From Burhinus oedicnemus (lineage: Eukaryota > Chordata > Aves > Charadriiformes > Burhinidae): a DNA stretch of 64,000 nt. The stretch lies in the NCBI GenBank assembly GCA_008921705.1, contig VFFE01009164.1:2966785-3030784 (forward strand). The letters are read 5' to 3'. The translations under genes and the position numbers were made by a program. Below the pieces are notes generated by a model. The model did no database searches. It was not told the origin of the DNA and was given only the letters and a program-made list of their open reading frames with translations. Each line of letters opens with the position of its first letter. Position 1 is the first letter of the stretch. This document shows, in pieces, positions 47,401-59,310 of this stretch.

Positions 47401-47786
47401 GCATTTCTTTCAGAAAGAGATCCCGTCCTGAGAAAAGAGAATTTACCTCCGTCCTCAGGAAACCGCTCCAATATCTAATTATGCTCAGCATAAAAAAATT
47501 TACATTTTGTTTCCTAGTCAGCTTTTTCCTGACTTCAGCTTGCAAGCACTGGAGCCTGTCATGCTTATGTCTGTGTAATTAAAGAGGACTGAACCTCCTC
47601 ATACCCATTGCCTTTACAGGCAGCTATGGTCCGTGACCAAGACACCTCTTAATCTTATCCTGATCAGCAAACTAAAATAATTTAAAATATCCTAGAAATG
47701 CATGTATTAAATAGAAAAATCAAACCACAGGGAATCTGGAGCTTTATTGCTGAGGTAGCCTAATACTGGATCTCAAATATTCAATG

Positions 47787-47804
47787 TGTACATAAATATG
47801 TACA
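47787..47804. repeat. Perfect inverted repeat, 7-bp arms
   Basis: tgtacat and atgtaca flank an aaat spacer in an AT-rich context. The TGTACA half-site occurs in steroid-receptor type elements, but such elements need a GC-containing 3-base spacer, so I regard this as a simple palindrome. Confidence 0.7.
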
Positions 47805-49236
47805 TTTTAAAGTCTATGCAATTAAAATACCATGCAGACAGAAACTGCAAAATAAATTTAACAGCACAGGCTTTTGTTCTGTTATGCTATGACTTATTTC
47901 ACTTAGTTAGATACTTTTTGTTGCTGTCATTTTGTTTGGCTTGGGCATTTCCTTAAACCTTAAAAACTTAATTTTGGTCAGTGCTGTCCAACGAACCGCA
48001 GCCATGCGCAGGCTGGGTTCTCGACCAACACCCAGTCCTACATGGCTCAGTACAAGGAAAGGCCTGCAGAAAAACACAATTTTCCCCTTCTTCTGGTCAT
48101 TTCCTCAGGGCAGTGGTCAGTAACTACAGCACCAGCACATGAATGCTTTTGGTATGCCGCTCCCTCATTACTGGCGATCCATAATGGCTCATGAAACCTT
48201 CATAGGAGGTACGAAGAGCTGTCCATAATGAGTAACTCAGCTTTCATGCAAAATACTCAAAGCAAGGTTTCTCTGCCAAGGTCAACAGATTGCAACAAAC
48301 TGGAGTTTACAGAACGTATTGTTTCAAGGAGAAAAAAAGCCAGAAGAAACACCGACAGTGTTGCAGATCTGAAGTCCATTTAGATTTCAGACATATCCAC
48401 AATCCTTCCCCCCACCTTTTCTCTGCTCTCACCAACATCCCTCCACGTGTTCTGCAGTTTACAGTCAACTTTTCTTTTATCTTAGTTCTGCCCAAAGCTT
48501 GCTATCCAAGGGTCCAGTTTGCACAAAGCAAGGAATGGATCTGAAGGCTAAAGTGCTAAAAGGTCTTCCGTTAGCCACAAAAGTGACCAGACTGCGCATT
48601 GGCATAAAGTGATACCTATCCATTACCTTTGACAGCAGTTGAAAAATACAGATTATAGCCAAAAAGAAGAAAAATTACTAGAAATTAAAATATCATGGAC
48701 CAGTTCTAGATCTACTGCTCTTAGAACTAAAGATTCCCAGAAGTTAACATACTGCTCATACATTACTCCTTAGTATTACCTGGGAGTTGAGGTTTCTTAC
48801 ATGATTTGCCACGTGTTCAACACTGTAATTGGTTAATTGCATTTCTTTATTGGTTATTCCACAAGCCACATTTGAAAATCTTAATACCAGAAGTGACAAG
48901 GTCATTTCCAAGTAAATTCTGGGAAGCAAAAGCTAAAAATGGGATTAAAATACTAGTACCAGTCTAGTACCATATATTTCCAAGTACTACAGCTTCCCCT
49001 AGACTTGTTGCTGTGTTCTGAAAAATTCATTAGGATATTGTTACACTTCTCTACGTGGCATAATTCCTGTTTGCAACAGCATGGGAATATAAAAAAATCA
49101 ATGAAAGACCTTCATATCCAAGTTATGCAATTGTCAACGTGTCAATATTTTAGTCAAAATTCCCTGAGCGACAGGAATGTGACACCCCTTTTGATCTCAT
49201 TTCCAGTTATTTTTGTTTGTAAATAGTCTGAGGTCA

Positions 49237-49575
49237 TTAATCAACAGACCTTCCTTGAACCATTAACAGAACCGCTGCTCTGCTTGGTTGTTTCTCTTTG
49301 AAGGGGATTACAAAACCATTTGCTCTAGTTTCAACCCACATGGATTCCTGCTCTGAATTGCATGCTAAGTTTTGGGACTGAGCAAATTCTTCATCTGTTT
49401 CCATGTCAAAACCATCTGAAGTCACAGAGTTCTGCACAGAAGTGATGCAGAGACATAAATTGTCCAAGTTCACTGCAGCTTGGCCCAACCGTATTTGTTG
49501 GAGAAAGGGTGGGAACTGGAGCAAATCCTTGAGGGAAAATGAGCTAAGTTTCAAACAAAATTCAAGACCAGGCAA
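49237..49575 (-). other. Open frame of 112 codons, unassigned
   Basis: The minus strand is open from a TTG at 49,575 (an upstream in-frame TAA lies about 6 bases before it) to a stop at 49,237. No ATG lies at the beginning, so it is not a complete gene by itself. It reads fairly protein-like, with segments such as LDNLCLCITSVQNS and FDMETDEEFAQSQNL, acidic in the middle. I do not recognise it. A plus-strand frame overlaps it at 49,403-49,681. It could be an exon, part of an old retrocopy, or chance. Confidence 0.2.
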
Positions 49576-50011
49576 ATTTTACATCATTTCAGGTTTCACG
49601 GCCAACATATTTACAACTCTTCTCTCTATCTTTTTGTCCAGAAAATGGGGCCTGACCCACAATGTTCTTCGAAAAGGCTAGCAGAAGATCAGCTGAGACA
49701 GGAAAATATGCCAAGTTTCTCTTGTAACTGCACGAAGTTCCACATATTTTTAATCCAGAGTACTGATGCTTCTTTTATGTTCACTTCTCTAAACAGTCAC
49801 ACATGTAGATTGGTGGACTGGACGTGTCATTTCCCGCATTCAAATATTCAAGCTAGGTACAATCGCAAGTAAAGACGGAAAACAAAGGAGGATGCAATAA
49901 TTTGTGCAATCACAAAGCTAGCCAGTGTGCATTGGGTGCTGAGGGCTAGAGACTGAGAGAAACAAGTCTTAATTTCTCAAAAATAACTCTGAAAAAACAA
50001 TTCTGAAAAAT
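49576..50011. other. Non-coding DNA, no genes seen
   Basis: Nothing is recognisable in this interval apart from short overlapping frames. Confidence 0.4.
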
Positions 50012-50122
50012 AATCAGAGAATAGTTTGGGTTGGAAGGGACCTTTAAGAGTCATCTAGTCCAACACCCCTCCAATGAGCAGGGACATCTTCTAACAGGAT
50101 CAGGTTGCCCAAAGCCCCGTTC
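50012..50122 (-). mobile_element. CR1 LINE 3' tail, short
   Basis: The plus strand reads 'gagaatagtttgggttggaa', then 'gggacctttaagagtcatct', 'agtccaacacccctcc', 'gcagggacatcttct' and 'caggttgcccaaagccccgt'. This is the conserved antisense 3' end of a CR1 with only about 110 bases retained. It is a severely 5'-truncated insertion and carries no coding sequence. It belongs to a different subfamily from the copy at 38.9-39.7 kb, judged by the word order after 'gggacct'. Confidence 0.9.
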
Positions 50123-50494
50123 ATCATCTGATATTTGATCAGATGTGAGGAAACCACAATCTGATTCTGCTAGCAGGAAAAAAAATCTGAAAAGATTATA
50201 TCCTTGTTGTATAAATCTGCTTTGCCAAATTCTCACTCATCAAAGCAGAGCTCAGCTTGCTTGGAGCTAACATGGTATAAATCTTAAATTATTTTAAAGA
50301 AAAAGTTATTCTCAAGAACTATTTATTTCATGTTCTTTACAAGTTCCTTCTTCTCTTTCAGATATTTTATTGCAAGGCAAGACCTGAAAGTTTTAGAGAG
50401 AATGTTAAAACCCTGTCTTGTCTTCCTGAGCTGCTTCATGTGGGCAAAGCATCACTGTTTGTCATTTCAGCTCACTATGAGAAGAAAAACAAAG
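50123..50494. other. Non-coding DNA, no genes seen
   Basis: This is AT-rich unique sequence right of the CR1 tail. No further CR1 words can be followed. Confidence 0.4.
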
Positions 50495-50530
50495 CTAGAA
50501 TAGTTGATATAACTAGAATAATTGATATAA
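50495..50530. repeat. 18-bp tandem duplication
   Basis: Two copies, ctagaatagttgatataa (50,495-50,512) and ctagaataattgatataa (50,513-50,530), differ at one base. A third, much altered copy may begin at 50,531 (ctggaaaa). In one frame it would duplicate an ARIVDIT-like hexapeptide, but the surrounding frame is not a recognised gene. Confidence 0.8.
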
Positions 50531-50667
50531 CTGGAAAAAATAGACAAGCTTTAGGGTGTACAAGCAGGACCTTTAAGAGCCAAAAAGCATGTTTAACATT
50601 TTCATTTGATAAAAGACATTACTCACCAATGTGTGTTGTTTTACTTCATCGAAGCACCATCAATCTT

Positions 50668-50681
50668 AAAAAAAAAAAAAA
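50668..50681. repeat. Poly(A) tract
   Basis: Fourteen A residues stand without a recognisable retrocopy in front. Confidence 0.85.
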
Positions 50682-53600
50682 CATTTAACACTGCCTGGGA
50701 ACAGACATGTTCAAACACTGTCCCTTCAAGGATGATAGGACAACCCTGAAAACTGTGGCCATGATTTGATTTTCCAAACATAGCCACCCAGTGCCGTTAG
50801 AGACAGCTTAGGATCTGTAAGACACACACATGGGCTTGGGCAGTGTCACACAGGACCTACAGGAGTCCATGCTCTTCTGGAGGGGCAGATGGAGGTCAGG
50901 TGAGCTACAAGAGGTATCTCAAAGGCACTAGGTTACCACATTTAAGCAACTGAATTCCACCTACATATCACATGCAAAGGCCATTGAAGCTGGAGCAAGA
51001 GCTTGTAAGAGAGGAGGCATATAAAGGTAAGTCATTTACATATATTTATGCAGATTGGTTTCACCTGGAATTAAGCTTTACAATGGCATGAGAGAACTGA
51101 TATAAAACAAATACCTCTTCCTTTCTTCCAAACTTTTAATAAAAGAAGGTGTTACTGAGGTATTGGAAATATGATGTTGAAGGTTGAGCTTCCTAGACAA
51201 AGACACGTACAGGGCAGTGTATAAACCTGGCTATTGCTGTACCAAAAAAGCTGGAAATTGATTTGAAAGAAACCAGATCTCTTTTAAGTGCTGACATCCA
51301 AACCCAATAGAGTGCTTGGGCTCCTGATGCTTATTTGGACACCTAACTTTGTACCGAGACCAACAGGAATGAACCATTGTTCCCATGCCCATGTGATCTC
51401 TGGACAACATAAGTACGTCTGGATGTCTTCACTCAGTAGGAATAGCCACCCAACAAGTGACAATTCCATTGTTTTTTTCCAAAACCTCATCTGAGCCCTG
51501 ACAATTCCAGGAATAGGAAATATGATCAGCATATTCTCCTACAGTTTATAACTGCCCACGTTGACTGGTCATGCCATTAGTGCTGATCATCCAAAAGCTT
51601 CTCCAGTGACAATCCATGGCTCTGGGGGACTCCTCCGCAGCATGAAATCTCAGGATGTTCTTGTGGATTTGCAGCTTTTGAATTTGGGATGGAGAGTTTG
51701 ATCCAAAGTGACCTTCTGCCCAGCATCAGCTGCAGCTGGTGTCAAAATTGTGCAAAACCCCACAAGTTTTTGCATGATATTCATGGACATGAATAAGGTA
51801 GCTGCTACCTGCTTGAGTCTTAACGAATCTGAGGGATGTTTTGGACTTAGGACAAATTCACTTTTGCAGGATTTGATTTTCTTTAAAGTTCTGCAACCAA
51901 ATCAGAGCTCCACTCTCTGTGCACACCTGTGGGTGTCCTGCTGAGCGACTGTCAGTATTGCGCAGTATTAAATTAGTCTTGGCATTTCACAGTGTTCACT
52001 AATTATAAGCACATCTGTTGAAGAGCAGTTAGAGTCATTCTGTAGTGGGATTAAAAACCGAACGTCAATGTGTTTGATGCATGTGTTTGTTTCCCCTTAG
52101 AGTGAGGGTGGGATAAACACTACTTTAAAAATCTGTAATCTTCATTTCTCTTCTAAACAAATGTAAATGCTCCCTCAGCTCCCCTGGAGAACATAGCTGG
52201 AATATAGAAGACTCTCAGAGAAAAAGAACAAGCCTAAGGGCAAACTTTTTTGTGATTCTCTTCATGCCTGTTAAAACTGATTTAAAGTAAAAATAAAATT
52301 CAGAGAAGGCAACCAAACGGAGGTCCGCGCAGAGGTCTTGCACCTGGGATCAATGGGAAATGGCTGTCACTACAGCACCAGCAGTGCCTGGATGTCCGCA
52401 TCCCTTCACACTTCGTTCAGTCGAGGGCTATGCGTGGCTGTAGATGATGTCTCCTTTCACCTCTTGAATTCTGACTTGGATCCAGCCTTACGTTTCTGGC
52501 ATTGCAAGAGAACTGTCTTGCTCAGAAACAAGTTTGTGAGACTGAAGTATTTTGTTTATCTATTTTAGCAAAGCAAGCAGTGAGAGTAAAAAAGTTACCA
52601 TTTCATTTACACAATTTTCCTCATTCACAGCAGATGGTCTTAGCAATAAGGTCTCTTACGTTATAAGACTGGTTTTCATATTCAAACAAATATCACATTA
52701 CCACAGACAATGGGATATAACTACTTGGTGGTCTGAAATCCTGTCCCCTGAACCTTTTGTATTAACATGGATAAGGACTAATGATCCTGGAGTCAGTTGG
52801 GCTGTGCCAGTGTCACAGTCAACTGAGAAGGGGATTGCTTTGTCTCTGTTTTTGTTGGAACTTCAGACTTTCATGGGACCTTTGCTGTGCTTCACAGCAG
52901 TCCCTCCTTGACCCAAATACTTCTTGTCTCCCTCTACATGTCCCTTGTAGTCAGTTAAGAGCTATCAGCAAAAGAGTGGGTTCTCCAGAGATAATGCTGT
53001 TAGCCTTTGGTCCTTTGAGCAACACCAACCCAAATTTCATTCCACTGATACATCATTTTTTATCTTGCATTAAATGTGTTTAACCATCAACAGATACTGC
53101 TTCAGCCCCTGTTGTCCAGCAGCTATTTTTGGGGAGAGGTTACAGCTGGTGCAGAGCACGCAGCTGTTTTGCACCATGGATGGATGAGCTGCAAAGGCCC
53201 GGCATCTCATTCAGCAGAGACATCAGCCTGCTGATGGCTTCAGTGCAACATTAACCATTAAATCAGAAATCCTGGAGTCATCCTGTCTGCCTCGCAGTGG
53301 TGATAGCCCTGGCAAGCCAGTTTATCTCCTTACACAGATACTTGCAGCCCTGCTGGGACTGAAGCTGTGCCCCACGTTGGCACATTAGCAGAGCTAATCC
53401 TTTGATGACTGGAGTCTCATACTTGGGATGACCAGAGCACTGGCGTGGGTGGGAGGCAGGAGCAGGGGCGTCCAGCTTTTCTGAGTCACCACCACTATCA
53501 GCAGCGTGTTACTTCAGTCCAGGGGATTTTCCCTGGCACCACGCTCATCCCCGCCAACTCTGCTGTGCTCACACTTTTCTGCGAGAGAAACCCAACGACC

Positions 53601-56600
53601 CTGGAATGCACATCCTCCAAGATGGACTGAAGTATGTTTTAACCATGCCCCTGGATCACACACAGCTGTGCAGAGCAAAGTCCTGCATGATTCAGGGAGA
53701 CAGCTGAAGTTAAGTTCAAGGTGATCCACACTGTGGCCTGCAGGATAGATAAAACATCAGGCATGGTTATCTAATAGCGTAGACAGGCTGGGTGTTAGTA
53801 CCCTGCCCAGCAAAGGCTGTTTATTTTCAGGGTTGTGACAAGCACGTGTGGGGTCACTCCTGGCTGCAGCTGCAGTGGTGGCAAAGGACATGAAAGAAAC
53901 CAAGCTGTGAGGCTGGCACTGTTTCATGTGCCATGAAATAGCGACCCTCCTCTAGGTCACTGCATTGGGATGAGCGGAGGGACAGGCTTGGCCTGCTAAT
54001 GACTCAGGTGTTGACTTTGAACCAGGCATACTCTGCTCCTATGCTGAGACCATGAAGTTGGATGTGAGCAAAATTGCTGTCTGTTTAAAAAAGGGTGGAC
54101 TAGAGGACAAAGAAACAGCCCTGTTATTGTATAGACCTCCAGATCATATCCTTAGAGGCTGTGATGAAGCTTAGTCAGAGGAGGAAATGAAAACTGCTTG
54201 GTTAAAAGTTTCTTACACATTCCCATGCTCTACTGTCTTGTGAAAGTGTTTTTAGTATAGAACTACACCACTTTAATAATATGCATAATATCAATAAAAA
54301 AGCATGACTCATGCCTCTGCACAGGAGATAAAAGACGTGTGGAAACCATAAAAACACTAATCCAGCATGCAAAGCCAGCAGAGTCACTCATCTTCATGGA
54401 ATATTTTAATGTCTGTCTTGTTCTTCCAGGAAAGCTATGGGACCATTTACACCTTTAAAAAGCCTCAGCCTGTAAAAAAGTATCTGAAATATCTCTTCTA
54501 AAGCTAGTTCTGTAAAAGAGTTTTAAAAGAACTGATACAGAGTTTAATAGGGCATTCTTGGTTTTAGCAAGCTTAGTGTTATATTAGCTGTATCTTCCTC
54601 ACGCATAAATACAATGGTAAGGAGGCAGAAATGCCTCTAACAGAGATTGCACAGAGTGGTGCTGACAGGGTCAGTGTATTCCTCAGCGTGAATCCTAAAG
54701 GATCAGTGGTCCCATAAGCAGAGCAATTAGATCCCAACTCCCTGCTCCCATCTGCCTTGTCTCGCCTTGCATGGAAGTCATGCCTGTTCCTTCAGGACCC
54801 GTTTCCTTCTGGAGTCATGAGCTGCCCCACAGCAAGATTTGTCCCCTTCCCCAAAGACTGTGCAGCCTTGTGGTTAGGGCCCAGCTTGGCAGACCCATAT
54901 CTCCTGCCTCCTGGGAAGCCTCTAACCATGAGTCTAGCATGCAAAAGTGAGATACTGTCAGCATCTGTCTTTGACCTAAACTTAGTGCAAAGTCTGAGGA
55001 TGGTTGCTTGATCTCATCTTTGGGTTGCCTCCCAAGGTAAACATCTCTTCCCTCATCCTCAGGTCCTAGTGAGATAGGGCTCCTGGAGCAGACACGTCCG
55101 TGGCTTTTGGTACCGTCTGATGTGATAAAAATTATCTGGGAAAGCTATCAGTGTCTGCAGTGAACAGAGAGGAGTCTTTGGGATCCACCTGGCTGACAAC
55201 ACTACAGATGGGAGCATTTTGGGCTCTAGTTGTCCAAAAGCTAGAGCTTCCTGAAGATGCAGGCAAACAGCTGGTCACCTCCGGATCCTTACACACATAC
55301 ACACGCACACATGCACGCACACATGTGCACATGGACTCGCAACAGTTGCTACGTATTCAGTGATCGACCAGCTGTGTTGAGGATGACCTCAATTAAAAGG
55401 TTTCTTTGTAGGTCTCATGTAAACTGTGGTGATGCATATGTGTCTAGAAGGTGGCGAGAGTTACTGGACTTTGATGACATTGATTACAGGCATCTGTGCA
55501 GCTGACACAGAGTTTGTTATCAATCTGTAGCTGTAAGCACTCTTAATTCCATATCTCACTCCTCAGCTCTAAATTCAGGCAAACTGCACTTTAGAGCAGT
55601 CTGGTCTCAAAATTGGCCTTTTACAAATACCAAATATGTATATTAATGCTCAGGAATGTCATCTGCCCATTCAGTGATGTTAGTCACTTATACCCATGGA
55701 GCCCCCCATTTTCCACTTTGTCACCCTCTCTTCTTCACCCACTAGACTGAGATTCACTAGACATCGTATCATCTAATATATTTTTTAGAAATGCCTAGTA
55801 TATTTTACTGGTGTCATCCCAAAACTGACCATGCAGCTGAGTCTGCAGACAAGGAGAGAGGGTGATTTACTGTGTGAGACTTCTGTAGTTCCGGCCAGCA
55901 GTGAATCAGTAGCAGTACAGAGCACGAACGTTTACTGGGGATATCCCATATTCCTTGAATGTTCTCCTGAAGCATAAAAATCATATCCAGCCAGCCAGGC
56001 TTCTGTGCATAACTGTTCTAGTTATGGAGCTGCTCCAGATTTGGGACCACTTAAGGATATATATGCATCACTGGTTAGAGGTGCCCAATTTGGATGCAAA
56101 AATTAGGATTTTATGCCAATGCTGAAAAGCAAGCATCTTCTGGAGGTCATTTAGGGGGCTCAGTTAGCAGGCTGACTAGGACTGTAGCCAGTGCAGAGAA
56201 ATTAGGGCCTCCAAAATTGACCTAAGCAGCCCCCATGAGGTGCACACCCAGCTGACAAAAACCCTACAAATCTCTTATCACCGCTGTTTGATCAGGGCTG
56301 TGCAGAAAGGCAAGGTCTATTACTCCACAATTAAAATTGCTTTAGGGTAGTAATTCTAGTCCCTTCCATGGTTGATCAGCAATGTAAATCCAAGCTAATA
56401 TATATTTCGGAATAGCTGAAAAGTGAAGGCTAAAAGACAAATTTTATGACATTAAAGTAATAAATATCTTTTCAATTTGTCAAAGGTCCACACTCTTCTA
56501 TTCTCTCCTTGTTGGTGAGCATGGCTTTGCTCAGCTCCCACCCACGACTCCTTTATGGTGCATGGAAAAGGGAATTCAGTGAGGTTATTAAATAATTTTC

Positions 56601-57317
56601 TGCTTAAAAATTGCTTCCATCATCACTTTTGTGTCTCTGGCTGCCAGGCACTTGACCACTACTTTACATATCCTAAGAGATTAAAGCACATTTCTAACTC
56701 CTTTTAAGTAAGGAGCAAGTAATGAACAGCAAGCAGTAAAGACTCTCATCACTGTTTTCCTGTTCTTCAAGGTTTAGACAAAATATTTGTTAGTCCCCTA
56801 GAAACAGTCCACACAGTTGAAGAGGGAGATGTTGAAAACAGGGCTGTGCGGTGGTCCTGCAAACACCTCCTGGAAAAATTAAAATAGGAGCCCCTGCTTA
56901 AAGCCCAGTAAACACAGATGGCTGAAGGAGGCGTCTCCTAATGGTCTTTGGGGTGGTTTACTCCCATATTCTGTAACAATGGGATTTTTAAAGTGAAAGA
57001 CAAGTAGTAGTTCTAGTACATTTTAGAGCATGATCCAGTGCTTCCAATGGGAGGAGAGGCCCCGGCTTGGACTTCTGTTAAATATGGGGAGCTACTTTCC
57101 ACACAAAAGTGAGGGTGAGGAGAGAGATTATTGACGCTATATCTGAAATGAAAGGTCTTTGGCTGGTACCACAACCAGAAACAGCATCTCCCAGCTCTGG
57201 ATCATGCCACATACCATGTTGAAGTGACTCATGTAAATCTAATGGTATATGGAGAACAGTTTGGAAACTCCTCAATGGAGGCTTTGTGAAAGTGACAAGG
57301 AGTAGATTACTATGTGG
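50682..57317. other. Long non-coding stretch, no genes seen
   Basis: I recognise no exon or mobile element in 6.6 kb. A CA-rich tract interrupted by T and G lies at 55,291-55,332. The frame at 52,552-52,911 (119 codons) is not protein-like. Segment 53,205-53,300 (aacattaaccattaaatcag) has an AT-rich core that could be a weak conserved element. Confidence 0.4.
55291..55332. repeat. Imperfect (CA)n tract
   Basis: About 42 bases of alternating purine-pyrimidine sequence, mostly CA with CG and TG interruptions. Such tracts can adopt Z-DNA in vitro (established for alternating purine-pyrimidine DNA). Confidence 0.8.
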
Positions 57318-57420
57318 TTAATAATGTTGTTTGTTGCACTGCAATTTATTGATGCTGAATAGTAATTTCATCAGTCATTACTGCTGTGCAATTTGCAGCA
57401 TTACATGGAGAAGGAAACCT
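57318..57420. promoter_or_regulatory. Candidate conserved non-coding element
   Basis: A short block without coding frame or repeat words holds ggttaataatgttgtttg, ttgcactgcaatttattg, gaatagtaatttcatcagtc and gctgtgcaatttgcagca. Homeodomain-type TAAT cores alternate with GCAATTT words, and the palindromic segment around tgcaatttgca is almost self-complementary. The style matches vertebrate enhancers, but motif density in 100 bases is weak evidence. Confidence 0.3.
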
Positions 57421-58225
57421 TAGGCTGTTCACTGGGCCATAATATTTATGAAGGGTAAATGCAAGGGTAAAACTATGTAAAATGATGTGGCAGCCCTTGT
57501 CAACTTCAGAGCACAAGGGTGATTACAGCCATCTCTGCTTAGTATGTTTAAACATATTAAGAAACTTAAGCACATGTTCTTGATGAGCATGATACTGTCC
57601 TGAATTGCACAGTAAAAAAGAAGAAGATCACATGGGGGGAGTCAGTCAGGCTATGCAGGGAGGGGAAATTTTTGAAAGTTGTTTCCTGGTTCTTGGCTCT
57701 CCAGCAGAAAGCCTGCTATGAAAATCTGTGCGCAGGAATATTAATGGTACTTCTGTTGGGACACTTCTTTAAATTAGATATTTATTCTCTGCTCCCCTCT
57801 GCCCCCCAATAACCTTACCGGCTTAACAAACCTCACCTTCTTTTCAAAAGCATTTTAAGCTGCTCGAGTTGCAAGCGCTACAGAAGAGCAGAGGGTTACT
57901 ACTCCTCCCTTAGAGGTTGTTGTGTGCTAGAGGATTTTACACTTGATGGCATAACTCCGAAGAAACTATATTTAATGCACTCAGGAAATGAGTACTCCCT
58001 GTCAGACTGCAACATGCACATGCACATTGAGTTGTTCTTCTGCAAATGGTGTCACTCCACCCAGCACATGGATTCAGGAGGAGGTGAGACCCTCAAATAT
58101 TGAGCTGGGGGGTGGTCTGGCACCTCCCAGAATCTGTCAAAACTTCTAATGCCTTGGCATTGTTTTCCCCTCTAACAGATATCTTTCCATCCACCTTTCT
58201 TTCTAGCCATCTTTCTTTCATTTCT
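57421..58225. other. Non-coding DNA, no genes seen
   Basis: No repeat or exon is recognisable in this interval. Confidence 0.4.
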
Positions 58226-58332
58226 TTTTCTCTCTCTTTTTTCTTTTTCCCTCTCTTTTTTCTTTTTCCCTCTCTTTTTTCTTTTTCCTTCATTCTTTCC
58301 TTCTTTTTCCTTCATTCTTTCCTTCTTTTTCC
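58226..58332. repeat. Polypyrimidine tandem array, 19-bp and 22-bp units
   Basis: Three perfect copies of the 19-base unit ctctcttttttctttttcc lie at 58,232-58,250, 58,251-58,269 and 58,270-58,288. They are followed at once by two 22-base copies at 58,289-58,310 and 58,311-58,332, which begin ttcattctttcc and end ttctttttcc. The whole tract is pyrimidine except one A in each 22-base unit. Long polypyrimidine mirror-like tracts can form triplex DNA (established for the class). The lysine- and glutamate-rich frame on the minus strand (58,093-58,293) is only the shadow of this tract. Confidence 0.9.
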
Positions 58333-59296
58333 TGCCTCAGTGCCTTGCCTTGCCTAGCCATCTTCCTAATTCAAAGACACCCAACTTCCAAAGTTTGTAT
58401 CTGTGAACAACATCTTCACATGCACAAATAGAGTCAATTCCAAGCTTTGGCATTTGCAGGAGTTGAGCCTGAAGTGTTAAAGTACAAACACTTTCTGATC
58501 AGCCATTCCCTTGATAACAGATGGCCGAATCTATGCTCCAAGATTGTCTTTAACTCTGTCTGACCCAATATAAAACCAAATGTTCATAAACTGCAGTTCT
58601 CCATACCCCAAGATGTCCATTTTTGGCTGTAAATCTGGAGCACATGCTGTTATCTGAGATTTGTAACAGTCATGTGCGATACGGGGAGGCGCGTTAGCTA
58701 ACTTGGGGGGAATCTGATCAACACAGACACATCAGTGCTCCCTCCAATAACTTCAGCTTCTTCTGATAAACTTTCTCTGCCAGTATTTTCAATGTGATAA
58801 AGTTATTTTTTTATTTCTCTGGATAGTACCTCACCTCATACCTTGGGTAAATGTACCAAGCCCAAGCCATAGGAATTATATGCATTAAAGGCTACAGGAA
58901 TCACACTGTATTTGGATGGGAAGGGACTCTCTGTGTAACACAAAAATTTGGGTACAAGATCTGCAAGGATGAATGCTGCCTCTTTCCATTGACATTAGAA
59001 TTGCCTCAAGCACAGGAGAGCACAGAAAAAATGCCAGATGCAGAGCCCATAGAAGCTACTGAAATAGCACCTTGAAGTTAATGAATTATGAGGAATCAAA
59101 CCATAGCTCGGATGTCTGGCTGAAACCACTCTTCCCCAGCATTCATTCAACATACTCCTAATGGATTGTGATCACACACTGCTACTGCAAAAGGAACATG
59201 GAGATAGCTGTGACTGGATGCTTGGCACCCCCTCATTTCAGGAGGAAAAGCTGCTATTTTTGATAAAGTCACAAATTCTGTTAATCAATAGGATGC

Positions 59297-59310
59297 AAAA
59301 AAAAAAAAAA
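59297..59310. repeat. Poly(A) tract
   Basis: Fourteen A residues in a row. Confidence 0.85.

Larger units (their letters stand above)
40908..49230. other. Long non-coding stretch, no genes seen
   Basis: No exon, CR1 or LTR is recognisable over this 8.3 kb. It includes a run of 15 A residues at 44,460-44,474, a T-rich part at about 44,906-44,916, a short direct repeat (ggataaatttc, ggataaattcc) at about 42,411-42,435, and a perfect inverted repeat at 47,787-47,804. The open frames at 41,095-41,451 (118 codons) and 41,823-42,203 (126 codons) have no recognisable domain. CpG is scarce. Confidence 0.4.

Noticed and set aside
47787..47804. TGTACAT..ATGTACA as a steroid receptor element
   Set aside because: The spacer is AAAT instead of the 3-base spacer such elements require, in an AT-rich context where short palindromes are common.
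58093..58293. Lysine/glutamate/arginine-rich minus-strand frame
   Set aside because: It is a direct translation of the polypyrimidine tandem array and not a protein-coding gene.
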